Shown piece after piece: positions 40,681 through 51,900 of a stretch of 64,000 nucleotides of DNA (position 1 is its first letter; each line of letters begins with the position of its first letter). The notes beneath the pieces were generated by a model. That model searched no databases. It saw only the letters and a program-made list of their open reading frames with translations, and had not been told where the DNA came from. Made by a program: the position numbers and the translations under genes. Origin of the DNA: Gracilaria domingensis (taxonomy: Eukaryota; Rhodophyta; Florideophyceae; Gracilariales; Gracilariaceae); NCBI GenBank assembly GCA_022539475.1, contig VCMS01000025.1, positions 666,111-730,110 of the forward strand, written 5' to 3'.

Positions 40681-41825
40681 GTTGTCAGTTTCCAGATTCG
40701 AACTCAGAGCTTTCCGTTTCCACTTCGATGATTCTTCCGTTGGGCCGGGACACCACCCCCGACCCGGCATCAAACCGCCAGGAAATACTAATTTAAACCT
40801 AGAAAACACTTAAAGGAAGCCCTCTTGCACGTTCAATTGACATGCATAAGAACATGTAGTTGAAAGTCGTTCAGATTCTGTAATTGAATCTCTCCTTCAC
40901 TTTTTCTGACTCGAAAAAATGGGCTTGTGTAAACTTCTCCATGCAGAGAGATACTTTAATTGAAACTGCGTGGCAGCGTATCCAGCATTCGGACTCCACA
41001 CTGCTTCTACGCATGATATTAAACATGGAATGTAACGTTACTGCGATTAATTTTCTGTGGACTTCTACATTAGTTACTTGGAAAACCTTCAAAAGGTTTT
41101 GGAAGGGATCTCCTCTTCACAGGGTGTGGTATCTGAAATGTCAGTAACTTGAGGTTCGGAAGGTAAGAAAGCATATGCGGCTCAATCGTGGAATCGGGGA
41201 ATATATGGATTTTAAACATCCAATCAAAAGTCGTTTTTGCTGCGTTTTCAGATGTTGCCAATTCAATGAATCCAGATTGTTCTCTTCAAATCGTATGATT
41301 CAACGTTGCTTTGCATGCTTGAAACGCGACAAGACTACATGTGGCTTCAACGGTTGATGCAAATAGCACCTTTCAAATGTGTGGCGTGGCATAACCCTCA
41401 TCCTGGCAATGTTAACGCATGGTACGAAAGATGTTCTACCAAATGTGCCACGAGTCGTTAACTCTGGGAGCAATCCATTCGAAAACACAATCAAATGTTA
41501 TCTGTCTATCTGTTAGGCAGGCTGGCGCTGCAGGATTAACATAGGGTGCCTGTCAGTCCAGATCACCTGCTCTGAAACGAGAAATGTTGAGCAGAAGTCT
41601 GAACTGCGTACCCCAGCCATGCATTCTGAGACGTTTGCTGTATGTTTTGGTGGACGGAGTCAGAGTTGCCATGGCTTTGAACACGGTATGGAGCTTGCTC
41701 AGCAGATTCTATGCTATTCGTTGTTGAGCAATACAATTGGACCTTGCGTTACGAATATATCTCTGAAGGGCGAGATTCTAATATGTATTGCAATGCATGT
41801 ACAGTATTATCCCTCTAGGCTTACC
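40681..41825. other. Intergenic, 3' flank of AP-3 mu gene
   Basis: About 1.1 kb. A small hairpin (AAAACCTTCAAAAGGTTTT) lies near 41081. Several short open frames exist, none with domain features. Confidence 0.4.
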
Positions 41826-43103
41826 CTATGTCCGAAATTCGTAACAACCAGCCTTTGTTACGCATTTCAGTCCCTTATAGTACTTGTACTTTTCACCAAT
41901 TATATCTAGACTATCAACCCCAACTCCACTTGCTGAGAAACCTGGTATTCTGAACGAGACAACAACTTGCGGATTCTGAATCTCAGCATTTAAGCTCACG
42001 TTACCAACAAGCGAAGGCATTTTTCCCCGCGCAACCGCGCCAATAGTCCAGGTGCATGTACCGCTAGAAGAGTCAAACTGAACTGTGCCATAGTTGGCGC
42101 TAAGAGATGCACCAGTCACACCGTTTCCAAATGGAATTCTCACCGCTACATCCGTCATGATGTTCTCCACCTCAGAGGTTGATTTTGCGCCAGCCGCAGA
42201 CATTACTTGGGCAAGCATCATACTCGGCTGTCGTGGGTCGCGGCTGGGCATAGGGAAGCGAGGGATGAGGCTTACGGATACGTTGCCAGTTCCAGCTCTG
42301 ACGTCCAAGTCGAAACGTGAACCAACTTCAACTGGCAATGTAACTCCACGAGAGTCTCGCACCGTGTAGCCCATGAGTTTGAAAACGCCATCAGGAGGAA
42401 CAAACGAAAGCACTTTTGATTGCAAATATCGCTCGCGGCGTACCGAATGATGGAAACAAACGTCGTCAAAGGGTGCATGTGATCGTATACTCATGCTCAC
42501 ATCGGGAGTTCCTGATAAACGGGAGTTGACCTGAACTACACCCGATACCAGCAAATGGGATAGACGGCGATGCGCTGCTTCAAACGTGGCGTCAATCGTT
42601 TCGATTACGTCCACAAATATCTCATTCTGGGCGTACGATACGTTTCCGCGACGCCAAGAGAAACGCGATGGGGCATTCGTAGGGACTGCAGCTTCCGCTC
42701 CAAGTTGTTCAAACACGCGATTGAGCATAGACGGTGGCGATATCAACTCCTTGAGCATATTTGACTCTAACGTTGCGGGAAAGCCATTGTCAAGCATTTC
42801 ATCAAGAAGTTCATACACTGTGACAAAGTTGTCCTTGATGGCGTGCTCATTTATCTCACCAAAGTAGTCCACAAAGGTCTCGGCAAGAGATGTGAGAAAT
42901 TGTGACATGAACATGGGGTTGGTATCAGTTAATGTTGTTGCAACTAGAGTTAAGCCATTCATATGCAGGTTGATCTGTGCACCTTTTGCTGTCGATACGA
43001 GCGGAAGGGGTGTTGATAAGTTGGTTCGCGGCAACTTGCCTCGGTAATGCTTTTCGATCAAAACCTCGGAGGCCGGGTTCAAGATGAGAATGCTGTGTAT
43101 CAT
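41826..43103 (-). CDS. AP3M: AP-3 complex mu subunit
   Basis: A 425-residue medium chain of the AP-3 clathrin-associated adaptor, which sorts cargo from endosomes/Golgi to lysosome-like organelles or vacuole. The N-terminal longin domain begins MIHSILILNPASEVLIEKHY and runs to about residue 140 with NFVTVYELLDEMLDNGFP. The mu-homology domain starts near 160: WRRGNVSYAQNEIFVDVIET, then SGVVQVNSRLSGTPDVSMSI, and VLSFVPPDGVFKLMGYTVRD. The C-terminus KYYKGLKCVTKAGCYEFRT is typical of AP-3 mu (versus AP-1/AP-2). Length matches human AP3M1 (418). ATG at 43103; the frame extends upstream only to a GTG. Confidence 0.95.
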   Translation of the reverse strand: MIHSILILNPASEVLIEKHYRGKLPRTNLSTPLPLVSTAKGAQINLHMNGLTLVATTLTDTNPMFMSQFLTSLAETFVDYFGEINEHAIKDNFVTVYELLDEMLDNGFPATLESNMLKELISPPSMLNRVFEQLGAEAAVPTNAPSRFSWRRGNVSYAQNEIFVDVIETIDATFEAAHRRLSHLLVSGVVQVNSRLSGTPDVSMSIRSHAPFDDVCFHHSVRRERYLQSKVLSFVPPDGVFKLMGYTVRDSRGVTLPVEVGSRFDLDVRAGTGNVSVSLIPRFPMPSRDPRQPSMMLAQVMSAAGAKSTSEVENIMTDVAVRIPFGNGVTGASLSANYGTVQFDSSSGTCTWTIGAVARGKMPSLVGNVSLNAEIQNPQVVVSFRIPGFSASGVGVDSLDIIGEKYKYYKGLKCVTKAGCYEFRT

Positions 43104-43665
43104 TGCGGATGCGGATGGGGCGGTGTGCCTGCGCCCAAGAAGGCCCACAAGCCTTTGGTGGTGAGTGAGGCGAAGAGCGGTTAGAACACAGGCGTTCTGG
43201 AACGAATAGGCTCTCGATGCGAAGCTTTCTCACCCAAGAGGAAAGGCAGGATCGTCTTTTCTTCGCCGGTTTGAGCACGAAGATGGCGTACAGCGAACGA
43301 TGGCGAAGCAGCTTTGGGACTGCATCCATCACGTTGAAGCAATTATCATAAACAGTCCGTGCGAAGATTTTAAAATCTTGCTGTACAATTTTTGTCGATT
43401 TATGATAAAAGCGCCCGCTCTCCTCGATAGCACTTCAAGGCAAAATGGCCCTGCTCGGTGTTGGCAGGGTCTGAACGGAACGAGAAGGCGACTATCCTCA
43501 ACGCAATTCTGTGCTTTACTTAAGATACATAGATTTAGAGCCGAACAATCCAGCACCAGCACACCAAATTCTGGAAGCGTTCACCGCCTGAGACAATCAT
43601 TTCTTTCAGCGCCGGCCAGTGTTCAAAAAGCAGCTCCCTGCCCACGCTGCACCACACTCGAGATC
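43104..43665. other. Divergent intergenic region (AP-3 mu / DAP3)
   Basis: About 560 bases. The DAP3 frame is open back to an ATG at 43300, but that extension of 122 residues has no homology and the ATG at 43666 begins a mitochondrial-like leader, so I treat this as promoter and 5' leader. Confidence 0.5.
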
Positions 43666-44811
43666 ATGGCATTGGCGGCGTTGCGGCGATCAAATCATCT
43701 ATGTCAGACCACGAAGCGCTGGTTGGCGATAGGAACCACAACGTCCGACCGCACCATATCTCTAGAACCAATCGAATCACCATCAAAAGCATCGGCCGGA
43801 AAGACACTGATTCGTCCCACCACTCATTTAATGCGCGAGGTTCTGGCTTCACCGGAAAGGCCGTCTCTCACGCTACTGGATGGTCCCAAGGGAGTGGGCA
43901 AATCAATGCTTCTATCACAGACCGTGACATTCGCTCGCAAGCACGATCATCTCGTACTACACATCCCGTCAGCCCATGACTGGACAAACGGTGACGGTTT
44001 CTTCACGGCAAAATCAGTGGATGGCATGGATTCCTATATAGACGGGTTGGCAGCGGTTCGATTCTACGACAGACCATCCCAAACTCGACGCCTGTTTGAG
44101 AACTTGCTAGATGCTCAGGCTGAAATACTGGACGAGCTACCATGCCATGAAAATCTTTCCACCCCGCTTACCCAAAACTGCAAGTCATTGCGAGAACTCG
44201 TCCAATTCGGTTTGGATTTGCTGATCGATGTTGACTCCGATTGGATAAATCACCCTACAGAGGCTGGAGACGTGCTACATCAGCTGTTGGGAGAACTCGC
44301 CGTCAGTGATCACACCGTGGCGATAATCATAGATGATTATCACGCTCTCGTGGGCTTAACTTGCATGATTAATGAACACAAGCACCGTCTGCATGCCAAT
44401 AGTATTCGCGTAGTCGCACAACATCTGGGTCGCGATCACATTGAGAACACCGCGAAATCCCTGCAAAACGGGTACGTCATATTGGCAACCGACACCAATG
44501 CTGCCATAGAAGACTGGCGGAAATCAAGAGTGCGTTCCGTGGTCGACTTCCCTCTCAGCGAAGACATCAGCAATGATCCCAGTGGGAAATTATGGTGGCG
44601 CTCCTTCAGAGATCGTGTGCAACATGCTCCCGAAAAAGAGGCATTGTATATTGAAGTACCAGAACTCAGCAACGGCGAACTGAAAGCACTATGCGCAACA
44701 TTCGAGCAAGGAGGTTTGAAACGAGAGCAAAGCAGAGCGCACACGGATAGATTAACAGCTCTCGCGGGCGGTCGTGCTGATCAAATGCGCAAAGTGTTCT
44801 ATGGACGCTGA
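43666..44811 (+). CDS. DAP3: Mitochondrial ribosomal protein mS29 (DAP3)
   Basis: A 381-residue GTP-binding protein of the mitochondrial small ribosomal subunit, also linked to apoptosis in animals. It starts MALAALRRSNHLCQTTKRWL, a basic amphipathic leader fitting mitochondrial import. The P-loop is LLDGPKGVGKSMLLSQ at about residues 71-86; IPSAHDWTNGDGFF follows, a signature of DAP3, and VAIIIDDYHALVG is the Walker B region. Human DAP3 has 398 residues, so the shorter start is preferred over an ATG 122 codons upstream. It converges on the DHHC gene, 52 bases apart. Confidence 0.92.
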   Translation: MALAALRRSNHLCQTTKRWLAIGTTTSDRTISLEPIESPSKASAGKTLIRPTTHLMREVLASPERPSLTLLDGPKGVGKSMLLSQTVTFARKHDHLVLHIPSAHDWTNGDGFFTAKSVDGMDSYIDGLAAVRFYDRPSQTRRLFENLLDAQAEILDELPCHENLSTPLTQNCKSLRELVQFGLDLLIDVDSDWINHPTEAGDVLHQLLGELAVSDHTVAIIIDDYHALVGLTCMINEHKHRLHANSIRVVAQHLGRDHIENTAKSLQNGYVILATDTNAAIEDWRKSRVRSVVDFPLSEDISNDPSGKLWWRSFRDRVQHAPEKEALYIEVPELSNGELKALCATFEQGGLKREQSRAHTDRLTALAGGRADQMRKVFYGR

Positions 44812-44863
44812 CTGGACGCCAGTATGAATCGCAGTGAGTGGCGCACGCTGTTCTCTTTTTCTT

Positions 44864-45940
44864 TTACACCTCGTTCTCAACGTCTGATCGCCTTTCGAAG
44901 GATAAGCCGTCACCCTCAACATATGCTCTTGTTGGGAAAAGCCACCATATGGGCCGCGATCCGCATACGCTCTTGAAATTCTTGGCGACACCTAAGTCAT
45001 ACTGCATTACGTATGGGGCTCGAAGAGGGTCTGTGACTTCATACATTTCAATGGTGGTCCTTCCCTTGGCGGTGAGATAAAAGTGCATGGACACAAACAC
45101 CCCAAGTGCAAAACTGAAGGCGCTAGTGGTAATGTAGCCTATCATGGCAGTGGTTTTGAGAGGCTCTTGAAGTTGATCCGCGACCGAAAAGTGCCCTGTA
45201 GAAAAGCGTAATGATACAAGTCTTTCCGTGATGATGGCAAGATGGTCCGAGCGAAAGTTTGACGCTGTGGAAGGAGTTAGGGAAATCAAGTCGATAAAGG
45301 TAGGGAAGGCAACGATGGCCACATTGAGACAGCCGAGAAAGGCATAAGTGACAAATGCTATAAAGAACTTGTGATTGTAAAACGAGACGCAGTTGTTGAC
45401 AAAAACACAGTGATGATCCATGCGTAGTATACAACGCCGACAAACGGAGCAGTGGTGTGAACGGTCTGGTTTGTATGCGCTACAAAAGCGACAATATCGA
45501 AGATGCCCCTCATAGGTGCGCTCCTTCATGAGGTGTGCGTACGGAAAAGTGGCCTCGGAGTCATAGTGAAGCAAATTCTGTCGCTCGGTGTCCTCGCTCT
45601 TTCTGGAACGATATCGTTGGAAGGTTGGGGGCGGGGAGGCGCTCCAATGGTCTGGAGGCGAACCCGGGTCGACGAACACCAGCAGCAAGTAGTTGATGAC
45701 AACATTAATGAAGATGAAATGAAAGACGATCAACAAAATGGTGGATGGAATGGGGAAACGGGAATACAAGGGAACAAGTGCGCCTGGAACAGCCGTAATG
45801 TAAGCCATCGTTTCCAAGCCCAATACAAAAATGACGGGGATAAAACCAGCCGCGCGCATCTTCGTACAGGGTGCGAGGCGAAGCTTGGGATACAGGCGGC
45901 GCATAATGGAGACGGAATCGTGGTGTGTTTGAGGCAGCAT
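44864..45940 (-). CDS. DHHC palmitoyltransferase
   Basis: A 358-residue protein S-acyltransferase. Two membrane helices precede the cytosolic zinc-binding domain CRFCSAYKPDRSHHCSVCRR ... RMDHHCVFVNNC; the catalytic DHHC is at about residues 173-176. Two more helices follow (FFIAFVTYAFLGCLNVAIVA; AFSFALGVFVSMHFYL), and the TTxE motif is TTIEMYE, slightly displaced as usual. Substrates cannot be inferred. The first ATG at 45940 is used; one at 45904 is also possible, and the frame continues upstream to a GTG. Membership in the family is certain. Confidence 0.92.
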   Translation of the reverse strand: MLPQTHHDSVSIMRRLYPKLRLAPCTKMRAAGFIPVIFVLGLETMAYITAVPGALVPLYSRFPIPSTILLIVFHFIFINVVINYLLLVFVDPGSPPDHWSASPPPTFQRYRSRKSEDTERQNLLHYDSEATFPYAHLMKERTYEGHLRYCRFCSAYKPDRSHHCSVCRRCILRMDHHCVFVNNCVSFYNHKFFIAFVTYAFLGCLNVAIVAFPTFIDLISLTPSTASNFRSDHLAIITERLVSLRFSTGHFSVADQLQEPLKTTAMIGYITTSAFSFALGVFVSMHFYLTAKGRTTIEMYEVTDPLRAPYVMQYDLGVAKNFKSVCGSRPIWWLFPTRAYVEGDGLSFERRSDVENEV

Positions 45941-46544
45941 GGCTGCGAAGGTGCGCAATGCAATGCAGCGCGTGACGAGACGACGTTCTAGTAATGACAG
46001 AAGTAGCCCGGGCGGGAGGACAAGCACGGAGGCAAGGTTCTCGTCATCTGCAGCGTGCAGGATTCGGGCGCGGCGAGCGAAGTGGAACGAATGAATGAAT
46101 GACGAAGAGCCAAGCTGGGCTGCAAGGCCAACTCAGACGCTTGTCCGCGCTCATGTCTCCTTCGCTCGTTGTGCCACAACACCTCACCGGGTTCATGCAG
46201 CGCGGATGCCTGGAGGCCAGCAGTGTTACATTCTGGCCAAATAACAATTGCATCAGCTCACCACGAATTGCAGGCCCTCAGGTGACATCATGTCACCTGA
46301 GGGCCTGCATTAAATCCAGTTGAAGCCTTCGTTTTTGCTCTTCTGTTGCCTCCCCCATCGCCCTCATCTGGCAGTTTTCACCATCTCCCATCGCAGGCTG
46401 CCTTCTCCTCAAGGTTTCTACTGATACTTTCCCTGCGTCCGGTATTCCACCCAACTCATCCGTTGGCTTGTCCCATTTCCACAGCCTCTTTCAAGTTGCA
46501 CAACCTGATACGGTCCAGAGTATTTTCCGGCACATGCAACTAGA
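45941..46544. other. DHHC promoter and left flank of the transposon-like element
   Basis: About 600 bases. It contains the 41-bp palindrome at 46269 and then CT-rich DNA up to the ATG at 46545. No inverted terminal repeat matching the right flank (52701-53000) could be seen by eye, so the element edges are not fixed. Confidence 0.4.
46269..46309. repeat. 41-bp perfect palindrome
   Basis: Two 20-base arms, TGCAGGCCCTCAGGTGACAT and its exact reverse complement, flank a single C at 46289. It lies about 235 bases before the first ATG of the transposon-like element. It could be an element terminus, a transcription signal or a hairpin in the 5' leader. Confidence 0.95.
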
Positions 46545-48899
46545 ATGAAGGAAGTAACGTCCGACCCTATAATCAGACCTAATTTGTTATTAACCCCAAA
46601 AAATGATCCGTGTTATGCATGTGGACAGAACTCAAAAAAACGTCCTACAGTACTGGTCCACCTAACCACTGCTCAACTGAAGACACGAGCGAATGTGGAT
46701 ACATCACCTCTTCTGAACCCATTTGCATCCGGGTGTCCTGAACAGGTGAAGCTCTGCACTGATTGCAGGTGTTCTACAAAAAGATGGTGAGTGATTTGCA
46801 ATCCTCGTAAATACGGGGCCAAATCCCAGGCAGCATTGGTATCCTGGAAAACAAGATATACACCTGCAAGCGTTCGGAAGTCAAGCGCGAGTTAAACTTG
46901 CGCAAGGCTCGCAAAATGTGCGAGAGAAGATTTTATACCTTCGTATATTCCCGGGAAAAGCCTTCGATCTAATCTTTCTCTTCTTGAACTTTTGTTATAT
47001 GATGAACATGCACGCGCCCATTTTTGTTCAGAACTGAGCCAAAGGTCTAAATTATCTGAGCAAAATGCCCGTAATCTCCTCAAAGAATTGGCAGAATCTC
47101 GATTTTGCTCATTACACCATAACCACACTCGACATTCAAAAGATTCGGCGGCCCGCATTGAGCCAAGTCGCAGGGGAGTCAAGCGTGGGTACTGCGTCTT
47201 TAGAGGTCATGGATGCCCCGATACAAGCCTGATTTTTAGACCTATCTTGCGACCGTCATTGGATTTCTTGCAAGAATTGGAAGAGTTTGGTGAGCTTGAG
47301 GAGGCGATTGAGAGCCATTCGGGCTTTGGCCTCATAGCTGCAGAAACCATGGGAAAGCAAGCTTGTGGGTTTTGTATGTATATTATTTCCAAAGAAAGAA
47401 CCGGGACGGTTCCCACTGTGGACACTGCATCGCTACGCTGTGCTACCAACCGATGTCTCGTTGACTGCATCCTCTATGCTCTGGATAACAATGTGGACAA
47501 AAGCCCTCAGTCGACTTACATGCGCGGAAATGAAGCTGTTTTTGATAAGGCAAGGTCTCTAAGAGATGCAGTTGTTACGCCATTTTCAGGAGCACCCAAT
47601 GCTCGTTTCTTGCCTGTAAGAAAAGTTCGAATGCTGAGAAGATTCTTGCAGGCTATGTCCATCAGTGGGACGAAGCATATATGCGACAGAACTGTAGAGT
47701 CAAGAATAGGGCCAGTATCGGCTGCAGCAAGACGTGTTCATTTATATGCCCTATCGAGAAAGTGTCGCTGTTACGCCCTGCAAGACTCTCTTTCGGATAC
47801 ATTGAACAACTTCATGAGCATTTGCGGAGACATTGAGTATTACCTCTCACCTAGAGACAGAAGGAAGATGCTGACGGATGTGTGCCAAAGATTCTTTAAG
47901 CAGGCCGAAAATTACAGGCATGGAAGATGGAGGCTTTGGGATGAAATTACCGCAATTTCCGCCAAGCTGTGGGCAACACTGATGATGGATATGGCATCTA
48001 ACAGCCAACTCGCTTCCTGGAAGGTTGCTTCGGCGGCAGGCAGAGTTCCACTGTCTGATTTGTTTCCCATCTGCAACAAAAACCCTTCATTTCGGCCGGA
48101 GAACAGTGGCGAATCGGCATCAGCTCCATTTCCTGTGGAAACTGGTAATGGTCGCATGCCGCGTGTTGAGTACTTGCTTTGTATTCGTGTTCTCAAAGTT
48201 ATTGAACAAATCGCGCTTTCACGTTCCAAATGTTGCGTGGGCCCGTTAACGGCATCGCTTTCTATAGCCGGGATAATGGAGTGCAGCGCATCGTGGCGAA
48301 GCGTTCTTCACTCTTTGGGCCTGATGACCTCACTAGACAGCAGTATGCTGTTTCGAAAACGTTTAATAATGAAGAGAGAAAGCGCTCAATCTGGAGCATT
48401 CGATAATATCAATGTTAGCGACCGAGTTGTCACGGTACAACTGGACAACTTCGATATTCTTCCGTTACATACTGTCAAGGCTGCCGGAAAAGCCTTGCCC
48501 ATGATCAGCGGTACCGTAACTCAGAGCATTGTGCGAGCAAGAAAACGTGCGAGAATTGAAGAAGGCGACGAGAGGACTTTGGGATCTAATCGTAGTGAAC
48601 AGGAGAACCATGAATGGTTGAACCCCCGCGAGGTCTTCAAAAGTCGTGAGCTTTTTGCGGCTTCATTCAACTCAAATGAAGATGCAAACATACTGGAAGA
48701 CTTTTCTGATATCGCTTTCGGTATTGTATACGAGAATAGAGACAAGCTTTTGGGCATACCTAATGACAGAAAGATGTTTAACAGAGGCAAGACGGTGCTT
48801 CAGTACAAGCATCAGGGAGTCAACTTCAGGTCTCTTTTGTTGTCCTGTTTTCGACAACACGGTGGGGAAAGGTCAGACGATGCGGCCGTGATTGATTAG
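46545..48899 (+). CDS. First protein of the transposon-like element (spliced, zinc-ribbon start)
   Basis: Exon 1 is 46545-46786 and exon 2 is 46907-48899, 744 residues. The 120-base intron has donor ATG/GTGAGT and acceptor TGCGCAAG, and is the only joint I found that keeps phase and skips the in-frame stop in between. Exon 1 encodes CYACGQ and CTDCRC, two Cys pairs of a zinc ribbon. The middle is helical and basic and holds Cys/His-rich stretches (FCSLHHNHTRH; CGFCMYI). Near residue 590, TVQLDNFDILPLHTVKAAGK resembles the DN(F/L)D block of metazoan transposon proteins. The end of the protein is unremarkable. The second gene begins 27 bases later in the same phase. Confidence 0.6.
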
Positions 48900-48926
48900 G
48901 ACGTTTTATTTGTTGACGTTAGTAGA

Positions 48927-51900
48927 ATGAGCGCCGCGGACATCCTCACCATCCATGAAAAACTGGGTCTTTTGAAGCAGCTCCTTACACCTGGAGAACC
49001 TGGATGTCCACGCCATATCGTTGTTGCGGGTGACCAACCAACATATAGGATGCTGGTTAAGATATGGAGGACTTCTTATCTGGAGACAAAGAGGGACATG
49101 CTTGGCTCTGGGAATATGGTCGGGTTAAGAACATATGAATGGTTAATACCATTTCCTGGTTTCTTTCACATAGAGAAACAAAGTCTCTATCCGCTTTGTA
49201 AGGAAATCTTTCATGGTTTGGGACTTCAAGAACTGGCTAAATGCTGCGGCTTATCAAATTCACAAGTACAGAACATCTTGCATCATGGTCATGCCCGGAA
49301 TAATCGCGCGTTAGTCTTCAGCATTTGTGCTGCTCTACTAATTCACACAACCGATATCGTTCTGGCTGAGAACCCTGACGTGAAGGATGACATTGAGAAC
49401 ATCATGAGAGAAGGAAAAGAGCATGATTCTGTTGAGACCTCGAAGATGACGTCAGAGCTTAGGACTTGTACAACGGAGAGCGTCACATCCGTTACTATTT
49501 CAATTGGGAGAATTCTACGCAAGAAAGTGTCCTCCTTCTTTTCCAGCTCGGGTCCTAACGGTAGACATATCGTCACGACAGGACTCTTCACGTGCCTCTT
49601 ACCTGTTGTAGGTTTCCATGTATTGTCCAGAACTGGGCACTCCAATGTGTTGGACAGTTTCTGGCTGCGCCTGAACAATATCTTGCATGCTTCCGGTCAT
49701 ATACACTACCAGCAACTTTACATGTTTTATGGTCTCTTAAAGGGAATGATGCCCAGGATTGTCTTTCGAGATCTGTACACCGATAAACCCGGCAGGATGC
49801 TGGCGCGAGTACCTTCATACACTGCGGGTAATGGGAGTATCTATGATTCTAGAGGATGGACTTATGTTCATCTTGACGAGGCTCTTGAGATGATGTTTGT
49901 AAGGATGTTGAAGTCCTTTAACGTCACATTGCTACCGTACCTCGAAAGTGCGGGGGCCTGGCTTCTGCCTGTCTCAATGGCTCGAATGCAGATTCGAACA
50001 ATCTGTGCCGCATCAAGGGTGTATAAGCGAGTGAGAGAGAACGGAGACGCTGATGAGCATATCACACCACTTGACAATTACGACAGAGCTGCTGCTCAGA
50101 CATCAACAGTTCGAGAAATAGTGAACCTGATGCGACGCAAAAGCTTTTTATCAAGTGAGCACCGCAGCTGCGACAGACTCAAGAATGTGCTAGGAGTTCC
50201 CGAACGCGAGTTGACGGACGACGAAGCCCAGAAATTGGTCCTGAACATCGACCAATACGGTCGAAAAAGTGTCGAGTTGCACGCCTCATCGATGTTCCCA
50301 GACGTTTTCGGCCCTTTATCGGGCGAAGATGTCCGTATTCATCTCAACAAGAAGCGACCGAAGGGTGAGTGGACGACAACACGGCGCATTCCTACGATTG
50401 GCAACACAATATTAGCCCAAAAGCAGGATGGTCCAAGCCCGAAGACCAAGAAGGCAAAGGATTCTAGGGTGGCATTATCGGAACGGCGTCACGCCTTTAC
50501 AAAGTTAATGACCTCGCTGACTTTGGCAGAGCATAAGTCTATAGAATCTGGTGACCCAAATGGGGCGGGACATGCCAGACATAGGTGGAACATTTTGCAC
50601 AGCGCCAGATATATGTTATCACCACTCGCAGATGCATATCTTTCGTTGGGAAATACCGTGAGGCACGCCAACAAAAGTCAGCTAATATCCGCTTTGAATC
50701 TTGAATTCCTCAGACAAGATGGAAATTCGGTTCTGAGTTCCATAAGACGTCCGACATCCAGTAGAAAGAACGTTTACTACTACTACGACTACCAAATGTC
50801 TCAGTATATCTCGATCATGATTGATGTCATGAATCATATTTGGAGCAGAGGTACTGACGGGTCACGAGGAAACAGTATGCACGCTGTTACAGTTCTGAAG
50901 ATGAAACAGTTGTTGCGACCATGGTTCAGTGGGAAACGGGCCGAATGTCTTAAACAACTCCATCTCCATATCGATGACCCATCCAACGTCATCAAACAGG
51001 AGTCTGGAGAGCAAGGTCGTCGCGACTATGCGCGAGATTTGTGCCAGGACTCGAAGTTAAAGGGAGAAGAGGAACTCTACAAATTGGGATCTTTGCTCCC
51101 CATTACTGTTCCATGGGGAACACTATTGAGCTCCAGAATTAGCAGAGATGCTATCAGTTCATTACATTTGTTTTGTGGGGCTGTTGCTGGACTGGAGCTT
51201 GCAGACGAATATAATCGCAACATTGACATATATCTGCACGGTGGTTGTTTCAGTATACGCCCAGCTTGCATTGGAATGATTGCAAGTGAATTGATTCCAG
51301 AGCTTGCAGCAAAAGATGAGACAGTTGAACATCCACGAGGAGGTGAGGTGTTGCTGATGCCGAAGGCTCTAGTGCAGAATGTTGAGGCCAAGCTTGATCA
51401 CCACAAAGATAACGGTACTTCGATCGACCCCCATGCCAACGACCATGCCTATGAGACTACTCTACACTTGAAATCAAAAGAGCAAATGACGAACGTAACC
51501 CATCTAGGACAAGAGGCAGAATTTGAAGATGTACTGCTTCAAGTACCGCGAAATAGGCCACTAGTGTTTTCCTCTGCTCATGGACTGCACATAAATGACA
51601 GTTATCTGACGCATGGAGAGTCTGAGACCAGGTTTGTGGCTGCATTCAACACATTCGTATTGCCTACCATTTATGAATCTGACCTCAAGGAATCGCCGGG
51701 AAAAAGCGGATGTGTTCTGGTCTCGAGAGATACGGATGTGACAATAATTTTAGCGCTCGCTCAATGTATGCGAGACATGAATGTCATACATGTCTTGGGT
51801 GACACAGTCGTTGACTTAGACAATCTAAATGAAACTCTCCGAAGAGAAGGAGTTAGTGCGACAATGTTCGCAAGCTGCTACGTTACGGCAGGATGTGACT

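Noticed and set aside
40685-40720. GAGTTCGAATC on the minus strand, tRNA-like T loop
   Set aside because: The flanking five bases do not pair; no cloverleaf.
43300-43665. N-terminal extension of the DAP3 gene from an upstream ATG
   Set aside because: The 122 extra residues show no homology, and the internal ATG begins a typical mitochondrial leader with the expected total length.
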